Below are positions 1-5,101 of a DNA stretch of 5,829 nucleotides, piece after piece. The translations under genes and the position numbers were made by a program. Under the pieces are notes generated by a model. That model saw nothing but the letters and a program-made list of their open reading frames with translations. It was not told where the DNA came from and ran no database searches. The stretch spans positions 1 through 5,829 of the forward strand of contig CAYFQB010000074.1 of the NCBI GenBank assembly GCA_964345225.1, written 5' to 3'. Positions within the stretch are counted from its first letter, which is position 1. Each line of letters starts with the position of its first letter. Source of the DNA: CAYFQB01 sp964345225 (lineage in GTDB: Bacteria > Nitrospirota > Thermodesulfovibrionia > Thermodesulfovibrionales > UBA6898).

Positions 1-587
1 GTTTTGAGATATTCAGGAGTAATTCAGATTATGAGAGAATGATAAGTCTATTTCAATATTACAAAGTAGAGAATCCACCATTAAGGTTTTCTGTTTTTAT
101 GGAAACAAAAAATAAAGAAGAATTCTATCAAAAGCATTATGTAGCAAAAGAGAATTTATTGGAAATAATTGCCTACTGTTGTATGCCTACCCATATACAT
201 CTGATTCTAAAGCAGTTAAAGAAAGGGGGCATTTCTGTATTTATGAGCAATGTTTTAAACAGCTACACACGCTATTTTAATAATAAAACAAAAAGAAGGG
301 GTCCATTGTGGGAGAGCAGATTTAAAAATGTTGAGGTAACCTCAGATGAACAATTACTTCATTTAACCCGATATGTTCATTTAAATCCTGTTACTGCAAA
401 TCTAATAGAAGTACCGCAAGCTTGGAATTTTTCCTCGTATGAAGAATTTTTGGGGGAAATAAAGGAAGGGATATGTAATTATTCTAAATTTTTGGATATA
501 GATCCTGATGAATATAGAGAATTTGTAAATTCCCAGATAGATTATCAGCAAGAATTAGCAAAAATAAAGGAATTATGCCTGGAATAG
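1..587 (+). CDS. RAYT / IS200-like HUH transposase, 5' end cut by window edge
   Basis: This is a Y1 single-strand DNA transposase of the REP-associated (RAYT, TnpA_REP) group. Such enzymes nick and join single-stranded DNA at hairpins through a 5'-phosphotyrosine. Counting from the ATG at 39, the metal-binding HUH motif is MPTHIHL (H52 and H54), the probable catalytic tyrosine is Y112 in RYVHLNPV (equivalent by motif to Y115 of E. coli RayT), and a basic KRRGPLWESRF block lies between them. About 60 residues follow the core. The frame is open upstream of 39 to base 3 and reads FEIFRSNSDYERM, which fits the IF..x.DYERF stretch near the N terminus of this family. The true start is therefore outside the window, and 39 is an internal Met. 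I see no frameshift or internal stop, so the gene may be intact. Family assignment is secure; activity is not shown. The gene is convergent with the next one. Confidence 0.88.
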   Translation, partial: FEIFRSNSDYERMISLFQYYKVENPPLRFSVFMETKNKEEFYQKHYVAKENLLEIIAYCCMPTHIHLILKQLKKGGISVFMSNVLNSYTRYFNNKTKRRGPLWESRFKNVEVTSDEQLLHLTRYVHLNPVTANLIEVPQAWNFSSYEEFLGEIKEGICNYSKFLDIDPDEYREFVNSQIDYQQELAKIKELCLE

Positions 588-591
588 TCTA

Positions 592-620
592 CACCCCGGA
601 GGTGCAAGTACGAGGTGCAA
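592..620. repeat. Candidate REP-like hairpin and 9-bp direct repeat
   Basis: Immediately after the transposase stop, CACC (592-595) and GGTG (601-604) can form a 4-bp stem around a 5-base loop. GAGGTGCAA occurs twice, at 599-607 and 612-620, 13 bp apart. The stretch is markedly more GC-rich than its surroundings. RAYT proteins act on short GC-rich palindromes that often flank their own gene, so this is a candidate substrate. The stem is short and only one copy is visible. It could instead be a weak transcription barrier between the convergent genes. Confidence 0.35.
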
Positions 621-632
621 ATATAAGGGCTA

Positions 633-959
633 TTATTCAGAAAAATATTCTATGAATTTATAAATAGTTGGATCAGGGGAAGGCAGTTTCTCCTTTTCCA
701 GTCTCTTTTCATATAACTCCATTGCTTCTTCAATATCTTTTACTCCATCAACAAGAAGAAACCTAAGGTATCCTTCTCCAGATTGTGGACTGATGTTTCG
801 GATACGTTCTTTGAGCGTATGGAAGTAACAGTAATGAAACAGGTCCTCACACACAGGATATCTCTTCCGGGTAATTACCTCCCTCGCCTTTTTCAGGAAA
901 AAGGCTTTTTCCCGGGGTGTAAAATCCTGTATGAACTTTTCTTTTAGTTCCTTCCTCAA
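633..959 (-). CDS. Hypothetical protein, 108 aa, TTG start
   Basis: I do not recognise this protein. It is small, highly charged and probably soluble and mostly helical: KELKEKF and REKAFFLKKAREVITRKR near the N terminus, an aromatic and Cys-containing centre (CEDLFHYCYFHTLKERIR), and a Glu/Lys-rich segment ending in IYKFIEYFSE. I see no signal peptide, membrane span or catalytic motif. The start codon is TTG at 959. No ATG or GTG lies between it and the upstream in-frame stop at 1002-1004, and the first internal Met would remove about three quarters of the protein. An AGAGGAAG sequence 11 bases upstream supports the TTG. It lies 69 bp downstream of the ACT gene on the same strand with no clear terminator between, so the two may share a transcript. 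It faces the transposase gene. That it is a real gene is likely; function is unknown. Confidence 0.65.
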   Translation of the reverse strand: MRKELKEKFIQDFTPREKAFFLKKAREVITRKRYPVCEDLFHYCYFHTLKERIRNISPQSGEGYLRFLLVDGVKDIEEAMELYEKRLEKEKLPSPDPTIYKFIEYFSE

Positions 960-970
960 CGGGTAATGGA

Positions 971-978
971 CTTCCTCT
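971..978 (-). promoter_or_regulatory. Shine-Dalgarno supporting a TTG start
   Basis: On the - strand this reads AGAGGAAG, a good purine-rich ribosome binding site. The gap to the TTG at 959 is 11 bases, slightly long. It decides the start of the 108-aa protein, which has no usable ATG. Confidence 0.5.
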
Positions 979-1028
979 AGTATTTCTGCACTAAGTTTTT
1001 TTCAAGCACCAAGCTTCGCTAACCCATT

Positions 1029-1427
1029 CTACTTGTTAATCAGACTGACGACCTTTCTATCATTAGATGTCTTAAATATGCAGATTGAAGATTTGCCAGC
1101 CCCTGCTGTACCATACATGTACTCGATGTTTATGCCGGCATTGCCTATCTTTTTAGCAATCTTATTTAATTGCCCCACCCTGTTAGGCATCTCAACTTCA
1201 ACAACATCCTCCTCTTTTAATTTAACCCTGAGTTTTGCAAGTGCTTTGCCTACCTTTGCATTTCTGCTCGTATTCAGCATAAAATAAGCGGTCTTCTTCA
1301 TGCCATAAGCGCATATTGAGGTAATATTTACCTTCTCTGCTGCTATCGCATTTGCAACCTGTGAAAGTTGTCCGGCTCTGTCCGGCATTGTGAAAGTTAT
1401 CTGTTTTACTCTTCTTGCTTTTGCCAT
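1029..1427 (-). CDS. Tandem ACT-domain protein, 132 aa
   Basis: The protein consists almost entirely of two ACT domains, at about residues 7-72 and 75-132. Each begins with the typical strand-turn-helix signature: PDRAGQL at 15-21 and PNRVGQL at 81-87, followed by helices ending in VNI and INI. ACT domains usually bind amino acids or similar small ligands at domain interfaces and pass the signal to an enzyme. No catalytic domain is attached here, so a ligand-sensing or regulatory role for an unseen partner is the best inference. Such stand-alone pairs are often encoded beside phenylacetate-CoA ligase or amino-acid enzymes, but no such gene is in the window. The ATG at 1427 is preceded by AGGGGGAA six bases upstream. 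Transcription is divergent from clpS, from a promoter at about 1461-1488. Fold assignment is secure; the specific ligand is unknown. Confidence 0.88.
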   Translation of the reverse strand: MAKARRVKQITFTMPDRAGQLSQVANAIAAEKVNITSICAYGMKKTAYFMLNTSRNAKVGKALAKLRVKLKEEDVVEVEMPNRVGQLNKIAKKIGNAGINIEYMYGTAGAGKSSICIFKTSNDRKVVSLINK

Positions 1428-1460
1428 AATTGGTTCCCCCTGATTGTAGTCTATAATTTC

Positions 1461-1488
1461 ATTTTACAACAGGTACTTTAAAAGTCAA
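1461..1488 (-). promoter_or_regulatory. Candidate sigma-70 promoter for the ACT gene
   Basis: Read on the - strand: TTGACT (1488-1483), a 16-bp spacer, then TAAAAT (1466-1461). Each box matches five of six consensus positions. Transcription would start near 1454, giving a leader of about 27 bases before the ATG at 1427, with the ribosome site inside it. Confidence 0.55.
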
Positions 1489-1513
1489 GGTAAACTCCGT
1501 TGAAAGGACAGGG

Positions 1514-1542
1514 TTGAGATATTCAGCAAGATCTATGATAAA
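1514..1542 (+). promoter_or_regulatory. Candidate sigma-70 promoter for clpS-clpA-aat
   Basis: TTGAGA (1514-1519, five of six consensus positions) is separated by 17 bp from GATAAA (1537-1542, four of six). TAAAAT at 1539-1544 is an alternative -10 with a 19-bp spacer. The leader to the clpS ATG would be about 30 bases. Its -35 box lies 25 bp from that of the divergent ACT promoter, so the two could influence each other. No operator-like dyad was seen between them. Confidence 0.45.
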
Positions 1543-1579
1543 ATATTAATAAATTATTCCTAAAAAAAACTAAAACAAT

Positions 1580-1891
1580 ATGAGCAACGAATTTTATACC
1601 CAATACGAAATTGAAGAAAAATCTGAACAGGAAACCAGCAAGCCTGCTTATTATAATGTCTTGCTCCTGAATGACGATTATACAACCATGGATTTTGTTG
1701 TACGAATACTCGAAAAGGTCTTCCAGAAATCAAATGTTGAAGCTACACAGATTATGCTGCATGTTCATAATAAAGGGAAGGGATTAGCCGGCATATACAC
1801 CAGGGAAATTGCAGAAACTAAAGTATACACTGTTCACGAACTTGCACAGGAATCTGGATTTCCCCTTAGATGCGTAATGGAGATGGCATGA
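1580..1891 (+). CDS. clpS: ClpS, N-degron adaptor of ClpAP
   Basis: ClpS is the cytoplasmic adaptor that binds proteins with N-terminal Leu, Phe, Tyr or Trp and delivers them to the ClpA N domain. The 103-aa length is normal (E. coli 106). The first 23 or so residues form the acidic, flexible N-terminal extension needed for delivery. The core starts at YYNVLLLNDDYTTMDFV. Residues that in E. coli bind the alpha-amino group and hydrophobic side chain are all present with an offset of three: N31, D32, D33, M37, M59, V62, H63 and L96. The C-terminal PLRCVMEMA is typical. The HxH plus KGKGLAGIYTREIAETK block matches the family. No Shine-Dalgarno is evident before the ATG, where the sequence is A-rich. 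The stop codon overlaps the clpA start (ATGA), indicating translational coupling. Identification is essentially certain. Confidence 0.97.
   Translation: MSNEFYTQYEIEEKSEQETSKPAYYNVLLLNDDYTTMDFVVRILEKVFQKSNVEATQIMLHVHNKGKGLAGIYTREIAETKVYTVHELAQESGFPLRCVMEMA
1879..1883 (+). promoter_or_regulatory. Shine-Dalgarno deciding the clpA start at 1888
   Basis: GGAGA lies 4-5 bases before the ATG at 1888 and inside the end of clpS. The in-frame ATG at 1870 has no comparable site, and starting there would add six residues not found in ClpA. Confidence 0.6.
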
Positions 1892-4140
1892 TTAACAAGG
1901 AATTGGAACTGATTCTGGAAGCTACTATAAAAGACGCAAGATCCAGGAATCATGAATATCTTACGGTTGAGCATATCTTATATGCTGTACTCCACGATGA
2001 AAATGGAATTGATATCATTACCAATTGCGGTGGAAACCTAACAAGGATGAAGGCGGCAATCGAGAAGTATTTCGAGGAAAATATTCCGAAACTTCAGATT
2101 AATACCGATATGGTTCCGGAACAAACCATCGGCTTTCACAGGGTGCTTCAGAGGGCATTGAACCATATCCGTTCTTCAGGAAAGTACGAGGTTGATTCGG
2201 GTGATATACTCTCTGCCATCTTTTATGAAGAGGATTCCAATGCTGTTTATATACTCGAATCAGAAGGAATAAAACGGCTGGATGTTTTGAACTATATATC
2301 ACACGGCATATCAAAAGTGCCTGACGGGCAATCATCATTTACAGACAGCGAGAAAGAACAGATCCATCATGTTGACAGGAAAACACCAGTCAGCAACCCT
2401 TTAGAACTTTTTACAGTAAATCTAATTGATAAGGCTGCCAAAGGATTTATCGACCCTCTTGTTGGCCGTGAGACAGAACTAAAAAGAACAATACAGGTAT
2501 TAAACAGAAGGAGAAAAAATAATGTCATTCTTGTGGGTGAACCCGGTGTAGGGAAAACAGCAATTGTTGAGGGTCTTGCACTTAAAATCCATAAAGGTCT
2601 TGTCTCCCAGCAACTAAAAAAATCAAAGATTTTTTTACTTGATATGGGAGCACTACTCGCAGGAACTAAATATAGAGGTGATTTCGAGGCACGTTTAAAA
2701 TCAACCATTAAAAGCCTGGAAAATATCCATGATGCTATCCTGTTTATTGACGAAATACATACTGTCGTTGGAGCAGGGGCAACGAGCGGTGGTTCTATGG
2801 ATGCCTCAAATATCCTGAAACCTATTCTGAATTCCGGGAGGTTGCGCTGTATAGGGGCAAGCACATATGAAGAGTACAAGAATTATTTCGAAAAAGATCG
2901 TGCGCTTTCAAGACGCTTCCAGAAGATAGAAATACAGGAACCCAGTATCATCGAGACAATTCATATACTAGAAGGATTAAAGGCATATTATGAGGAGTTC
3001 CATGGAGTCAAATACACAAAAAGCGCTTTAAAGGCAGCTGTAGAACTTTCTTCAAAATACATTAATGATAAATATCTGCCTGACAAGGCTATTGACGTCA
3101 TAGATGAGGCAGGGGCCGCGCTTAAGCTCGGTTCATCAGACAAATCAAGAAATATTGTTGGCACTACTGAAATAGAAAACACCGTAGCAAAGATAGCAAA
3201 GATCCCTCCTCAGACTATTTCAACATCAGACATCAAGAAACTCCTGCGCCTCGAAGATGAATTAAAAAATACTGTTTTCGGGCAAGACGACGCCATCATC
3301 ACTCTTGTCTCGGCTATCAAAAGAATCCGTGCAGGCATGGGATATCCTGACAAGCCTATCGGTTCTTTCCTTTTCCTTGGACCTACAGGTGTTGGAAAAA
3401 CAGAGGTTTCAAAACAGCTTGCTTATGTTTTAGGGGTTAAATTCATCAGGTTCGATATGAGCGAATACATGGAGAAACATACTGTTGCCCGTTTAATTGG
3501 AGCACCTCCTGGATATGTTGGTTTTGACCAGGGAGGATTGATGACAGATGCAATCCGCAAGCATCCATACAGTGTACTTCTTCTTGATGAGATCGAAAAA
3601 GCTCACCCTGACATTTTTAATATTTTATTGCAGGTTATGGATTATGCGACATTAACTGACAATACCGGGAAAAAGGCTGATTTCAGAAATGTAATTCTGA
3701 TTATGACCTCAAATGCCGGGGCAAGAGATATGGATAAAGAAATGATCGGCTTTGGGAACAGGACTCAGGATATACTTACAAAAGGTAAAGAAGCTATAAC
3801 AAGTCTGTTCAGCCCTGAATTCAGAAACCGCCTTGATTCGATCATTTCATTCAATCAGTTAAACCCTGATATCATGAAAAAAATTGTCGATAAATTCATA
3901 TCCGAGTTTCAGCAGTCACTGAAAAATAAAAAAGTTTTTATTACCCTTTCCGATGACGCAAGGGATTGGTTTGCCGCAAAAGGTCATGACCCTGTTTACG
4001 GTGCACGCCCCTTAGCAAGGCTCCTTCAGGAGGAGATCAAGGATACCCTTTCAGACGACCTGCTTTTCGGCAAGCTGAGGAAAGGAGGGAATGTTTTTAT
4101 TGATTTAAAGGAAGGACGATTAAATTTCACTTATTCCTGA
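1888..4140 (+). CDS. clpA: ClpA, AAA+ unfoldase of the ClpAP protease
   Basis: ClpA is a hexameric double-ring ATPase that unfolds proteins and threads them into ClpP. From the ATG at 1888 it is 750 aa (E. coli 758) and begins MINKELELILEA, matching the E. coli MLNQELELSL start. The N domain (about 1-145) is the ClpS dock. AAA1 has Walker A GEPGVGKT (217-224), Walker B ILFIDE (284-289, E289), pore loop KYRG (261-264) and arginine fingers R342/R343. AAA2 has Walker A GPTGVGKT (498-505), Walker B LLLDE (564-568, E568), pore loop GYVG (542-545) and sensor arginine region FRNRLD (645-650). Most of these sit exactly three residues after their E. coli equivalents. There is no middle coiled coil as in ClpB or ClpC. 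The ClpP-binding loop is IGF (620-622), where E. coli ClpA has IGL; IGF is the form usual in ClpX. Nothing suggests inactivation. clpP is not in the window. Confidence 0.98.
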   Translation: MINKELELILEATIKDARSRNHEYLTVEHILYAVLHDENGIDIITNCGGNLTRMKAAIEKYFEENIPKLQINTDMVPEQTIGFHRVLQRALNHIRSSGKYEVDSGDILSAIFYEEDSNAVYILESEGIKRLDVLNYISHGISKVPDGQSSFTDSEKEQIHHVDRKTPVSNPLELFTVNLIDKAAKGFIDPLVGRETELKRTIQVLNRRRKNNVILVGEPGVGKTAIVEGLALKIHKGLVSQQLKKSKIFLLDMGALLAGTKYRGDFEARLKSTIKSLENIHDAILFIDEIHTVVGAGATSGGSMDASNILKPILNSGRLRCIGASTYEEYKNYFEKDRALSRRFQKIEIQEPSIIETIHILEGLKAYYEEFHGVKYTKSALKAAVELSSKYINDKYLPDKAIDVIDEAGAALKLGSSDKSRNIVGTTEIENTVAKIAKIPPQTISTSDIKKLLRLEDELKNTVFGQDDAIITLVSAIKRIRAGMGYPDKPIGSFLFLGPTGVGKTEVSKQLAYVLGVKFIRFDMSEYMEKHTVARLIGAPPGYVGFDQGGLMTDAIRKHPYSVLLLDEIEKAHPDIFNILLQVMDYATLTDNTGKKADFRNVILIMTSNAGARDMDKEMIGFGNRTQDILTKGKEAITSLFSPEFRNRLDSIISFNQLNPDIMKKIVDKFISEFQQSLKNKKVFITLSDDARDWFAAKGHDPVYGARPLARLLQEEIKDTLSDDLLFGKLRKGGNVFIDLKEGRLNFTYS

Positions 4141-4207
4141 GATGATAGCCAACCTTGACTTCCTGCTGCTCAAAACTAACAAATCGTAGCTTTTAGACTT
4201 TTAATAT

Positions 4208-4867
4208 ATGCCTGTATTTCTATTGTCAGATGATATTATTTTCCCCCAGCCTGAACTGTCAGAAAAAGACGGCCTGCTGGCTGTAGGAGGAGACCTTAGT
4301 GAAAACCGCATTTTAAAAGCTTACTCAATGGGGATATTCCCCTGGTATATTAAAGGTTCACCTATTTTATGGTGGTCACCGGATCCACGGCTAATATTAG
4401 TGCCTGAAGAGTTGAAGATATCAAGGAGTCTCAGACAGGTTATTAAAAAAGGAATATATAAAGTGACAATGAACGAGGCTTTTGATAAAGTGATCCATAA
4501 CTGTGCAAATATACAAAGAAAGGGTCAGGAAGATACCTGGATTACAGAAGAGATGATCGAGGCTTATATCAGTCTGCACAATTCAGGATACGCCCATTCT
4601 GTTGAAAGCTGGTATAAAGGCACACTTGTAGGGGGTCTCTACGGAATAATACTCGGCAAGGCATTTTTTGGAGAGTCAATGTTTGCAATAAAAGCCAATG
4701 CATCAAAAGTTGCTCTTGCAACTCTCGTTCAACGTCTGATTGAATTAAATTTCAGCTTTATTGACTGTCAGATTACAACTGGACATCTTAAAAGTATGGG
4801 TGCTAAAGAAGTACCGCGTACAATATTTCTACAGATGCTAAAAACCGCTCTAAAAAGTAACCGATAA
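4208..4867 (+). CDS. aat: Leucyl/phenylalanyl-tRNA-protein transferase
   Basis: Aat moves Leu or Phe from aminoacyl-tRNA onto proteins with N-terminal Lys or Arg, turning them into ClpS substrates. The 219-aa length is close to E. coli (234). Family motifs run in order: FPQPELSEKDGLLAVGGDL (12-30), GIFPWY (42-47, W46), WWSPDPR (55-61), TWITEEM (110-116, W111), AHSVESW (129-135), GGLYG (142-146), FFGESMF (153-159), SKVAL (166-170) and DCQ...HLKSMGA (186-199). E156, D186 and Q188 fall at the same numbers as the catalytic-centre residues of the E. coli enzyme. The ATG at 4208 is the only sensible start, since an in-frame stop lies at 4202-4204; no Shine-Dalgarno precedes it. It follows clpA by 67 bp on the same strand with no visible terminator, so co-transcription with clpS-clpA is likely. 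A probable terminator lies downstream. Confidence 0.96.
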   Translation: MPVFLLSDDIIFPQPELSEKDGLLAVGGDLSENRILKAYSMGIFPWYIKGSPILWWSPDPRLILVPEELKISRSLRQVIKKGIYKVTMNEAFDKVIHNCANIQRKGQEDTWITEEMIEAYISLHNSGYAHSVESWYKGTLVGGLYGIILGKAFFGESMFAIKANASKVALATLVQRLIELNFSFIDCQITTGHLKSMGAKEVPRTIFLQMLKTALKSNR

Positions 4868-4908
4868 AAAACTAAACGGTTACGTTAATCGGTAACGATG
4901 CCCGTTTA
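4857..4908 (+). other. Two mutually exclusive hairpins at the 3' end of aat
   Basis: GTAACCG (4857-4863) can pair with CGGTTAC (4877-4883), a 7-bp stem spanning the aat stop codon. Alternatively TAAACGG plus TTAC (4873-4883) can pair with GTAA (4892-4895) and CCGTTTA (4902-4908), an 11-bp stem interrupted by a 6-base bulge. Both use bases 4877-4883, so only one can form at a time. No T-tract follows directly, so neither is a standard terminator. They may protect the 3' end of the mRNA or assist the terminator just downstream. Confidence 0.4.
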
Positions 4909-4913
4909 CTAAT

Positions 4914-4952
4914 CGCATGGCGCAAGACGCTAGGCGCATGGCGTTCTTTTTT
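4914..4952 (+). terminator. Probable intrinsic terminator of clpS-clpA-aat
   Basis: The nonamer CGCATGGCG occurs twice (4914-4922 and 4935-4943). The two copies can fold on each other as three blocks of 3 bp (CGC/GCG, ATG/CAT, CGC/GCG), with one unpaired G in each arm and a 10-base loop at 4924-4933. TTCTTTTTT follows directly. A smaller alternative stem is ACGC (4927-4930) with GCGT (4941-4944). Position after aat and the T-tract support termination. The bulges make it imperfect, and the GC-rich nonamer may instead be a dispersed repeat. Confidence 0.5.
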
Positions 4953-4976
4953 ACTCCTCACTCCTCACTCCTTACT
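4953..4976. repeat. 7-bp tandem repeat, three copies
   Basis: ACTCCTC is repeated at 4953-4959 and 4960-4966, followed by ACTCCTT at 4967-4973 and a truncated ACT. Short heptamer arrays of this kind occur in the intergenic DNA of several bacterial groups and vary in copy number by slippage. On the - strand the unit reads as a series of GGAG motifs, which I take to be incidental because no - strand gene follows. Confidence 0.75.
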
Positions 4977-5006
4977 GCTTTAATAAAAAAAATAGCTCTC
5001 CGGACA

Positions 5007-5036
5007 TTGAAATATCTCTGTACAAGTTAGTAAAAT
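5007..5036 (+). promoter_or_regulatory. Candidate promoter for the 110-aa gene
   Basis: TTGAAA (5007-5012) and TAAAAT (5031-5036) are separated by 18 bp. Transcription would start near 5043, giving a leader of about 60 bases. It follows the probable aat terminator, which fits an independent transcription unit. AT-rich DNA gives such matches by chance, so support is moderate. Confidence 0.4.
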
Positions 5037-5047
5037 TTATATGCTTT

Positions 5048-5086
5048 TAGTCAATATTAATTCTGAATTGAACTCCTTATTGACTA
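5048..5086. promoter_or_regulatory. Perfect 9-bp inverted repeat in the leader of the 110-aa gene
   Basis: TAGTCAATA (5048-5056) is the exact reverse complement of TATTGACTA (5078-5086), with 21 bases between. Arm centres are 30 bp apart, about three helical turns, which suits a DNA-binding dimer contacting one face. As RNA it would form a stem ending four bases before the Shine-Dalgarno at 5091. It lies between the candidate -10 box and the start codon, so a regulatory role is plausible. The actual mechanism is not shown. Confidence 0.4.
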
Positions 5087-5090
5087 TAGA

Positions 5091-5096
5091 TGGAGG
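5091..5096 (+). promoter_or_regulatory. Strong Shine-Dalgarno deciding a TTG start
   Basis: TGGAGG lies five bases before TTG at 5102. It is the best ribosome binding site in the window and fixes the start of the 110-aa protein; the next in-frame Met (residue 28) has no such site. Confidence 0.75.
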
Positions 5097-5101
5097 CTTA
5101 A

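Noticed and set aside
994..1002. Short stem plus A/T-tract between the ACT gene and the 108-aa gene as a terminator
   Set aside because: On the - strand the tract is A, not T, and the AAGC/GCTT stem is only 4 bp, so it is not an intrinsic terminator for the ACT gene.
1033..1287. Open + strand frame of 84 codons opposite the ACT gene
   Set aside because: It is antisense to a clear tandem-ACT protein, has no recognisable motif, and its hydrophobic composition is what the complement of that gene would give.
1514..1526. 13-bp match TTGAGATATTCAG between 4-16 and 1514-1526
   Set aside because: One copy is coding and the other a promoter region; a single 13-mer match in AT-rich DNA of this length is expected by chance.
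2099..3182. Three - strand open frames inside clpA (2099-2338, 2367-2879, 2988-3182)
   Set aside because: All lie opposite highly conserved ClpA coding sequence and have no family resemblance or ribosome sites that I can see.
1888..4140. ClpB or ClpC instead of ClpA
   Set aside because: There is no middle coiled-coil between AAA1 and AAA2, a ClpP-binding IGF loop is present, and clpS lies directly upstream.
4155..4180. TTGACT at 4155-4160 as a separate aat promoter
   Set aside because: No acceptable -10 box lies 16-18 bp downstream (TAACAA matches only three of six), so it is not listed; transcription from upstream of clpS is the simpler reading.
4914..4976. Repeats in the gap after aat as a CRISPR array
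   Set aside because: Units are 9 and 7 bp, with no uniform spacers and no cas genes nearby.
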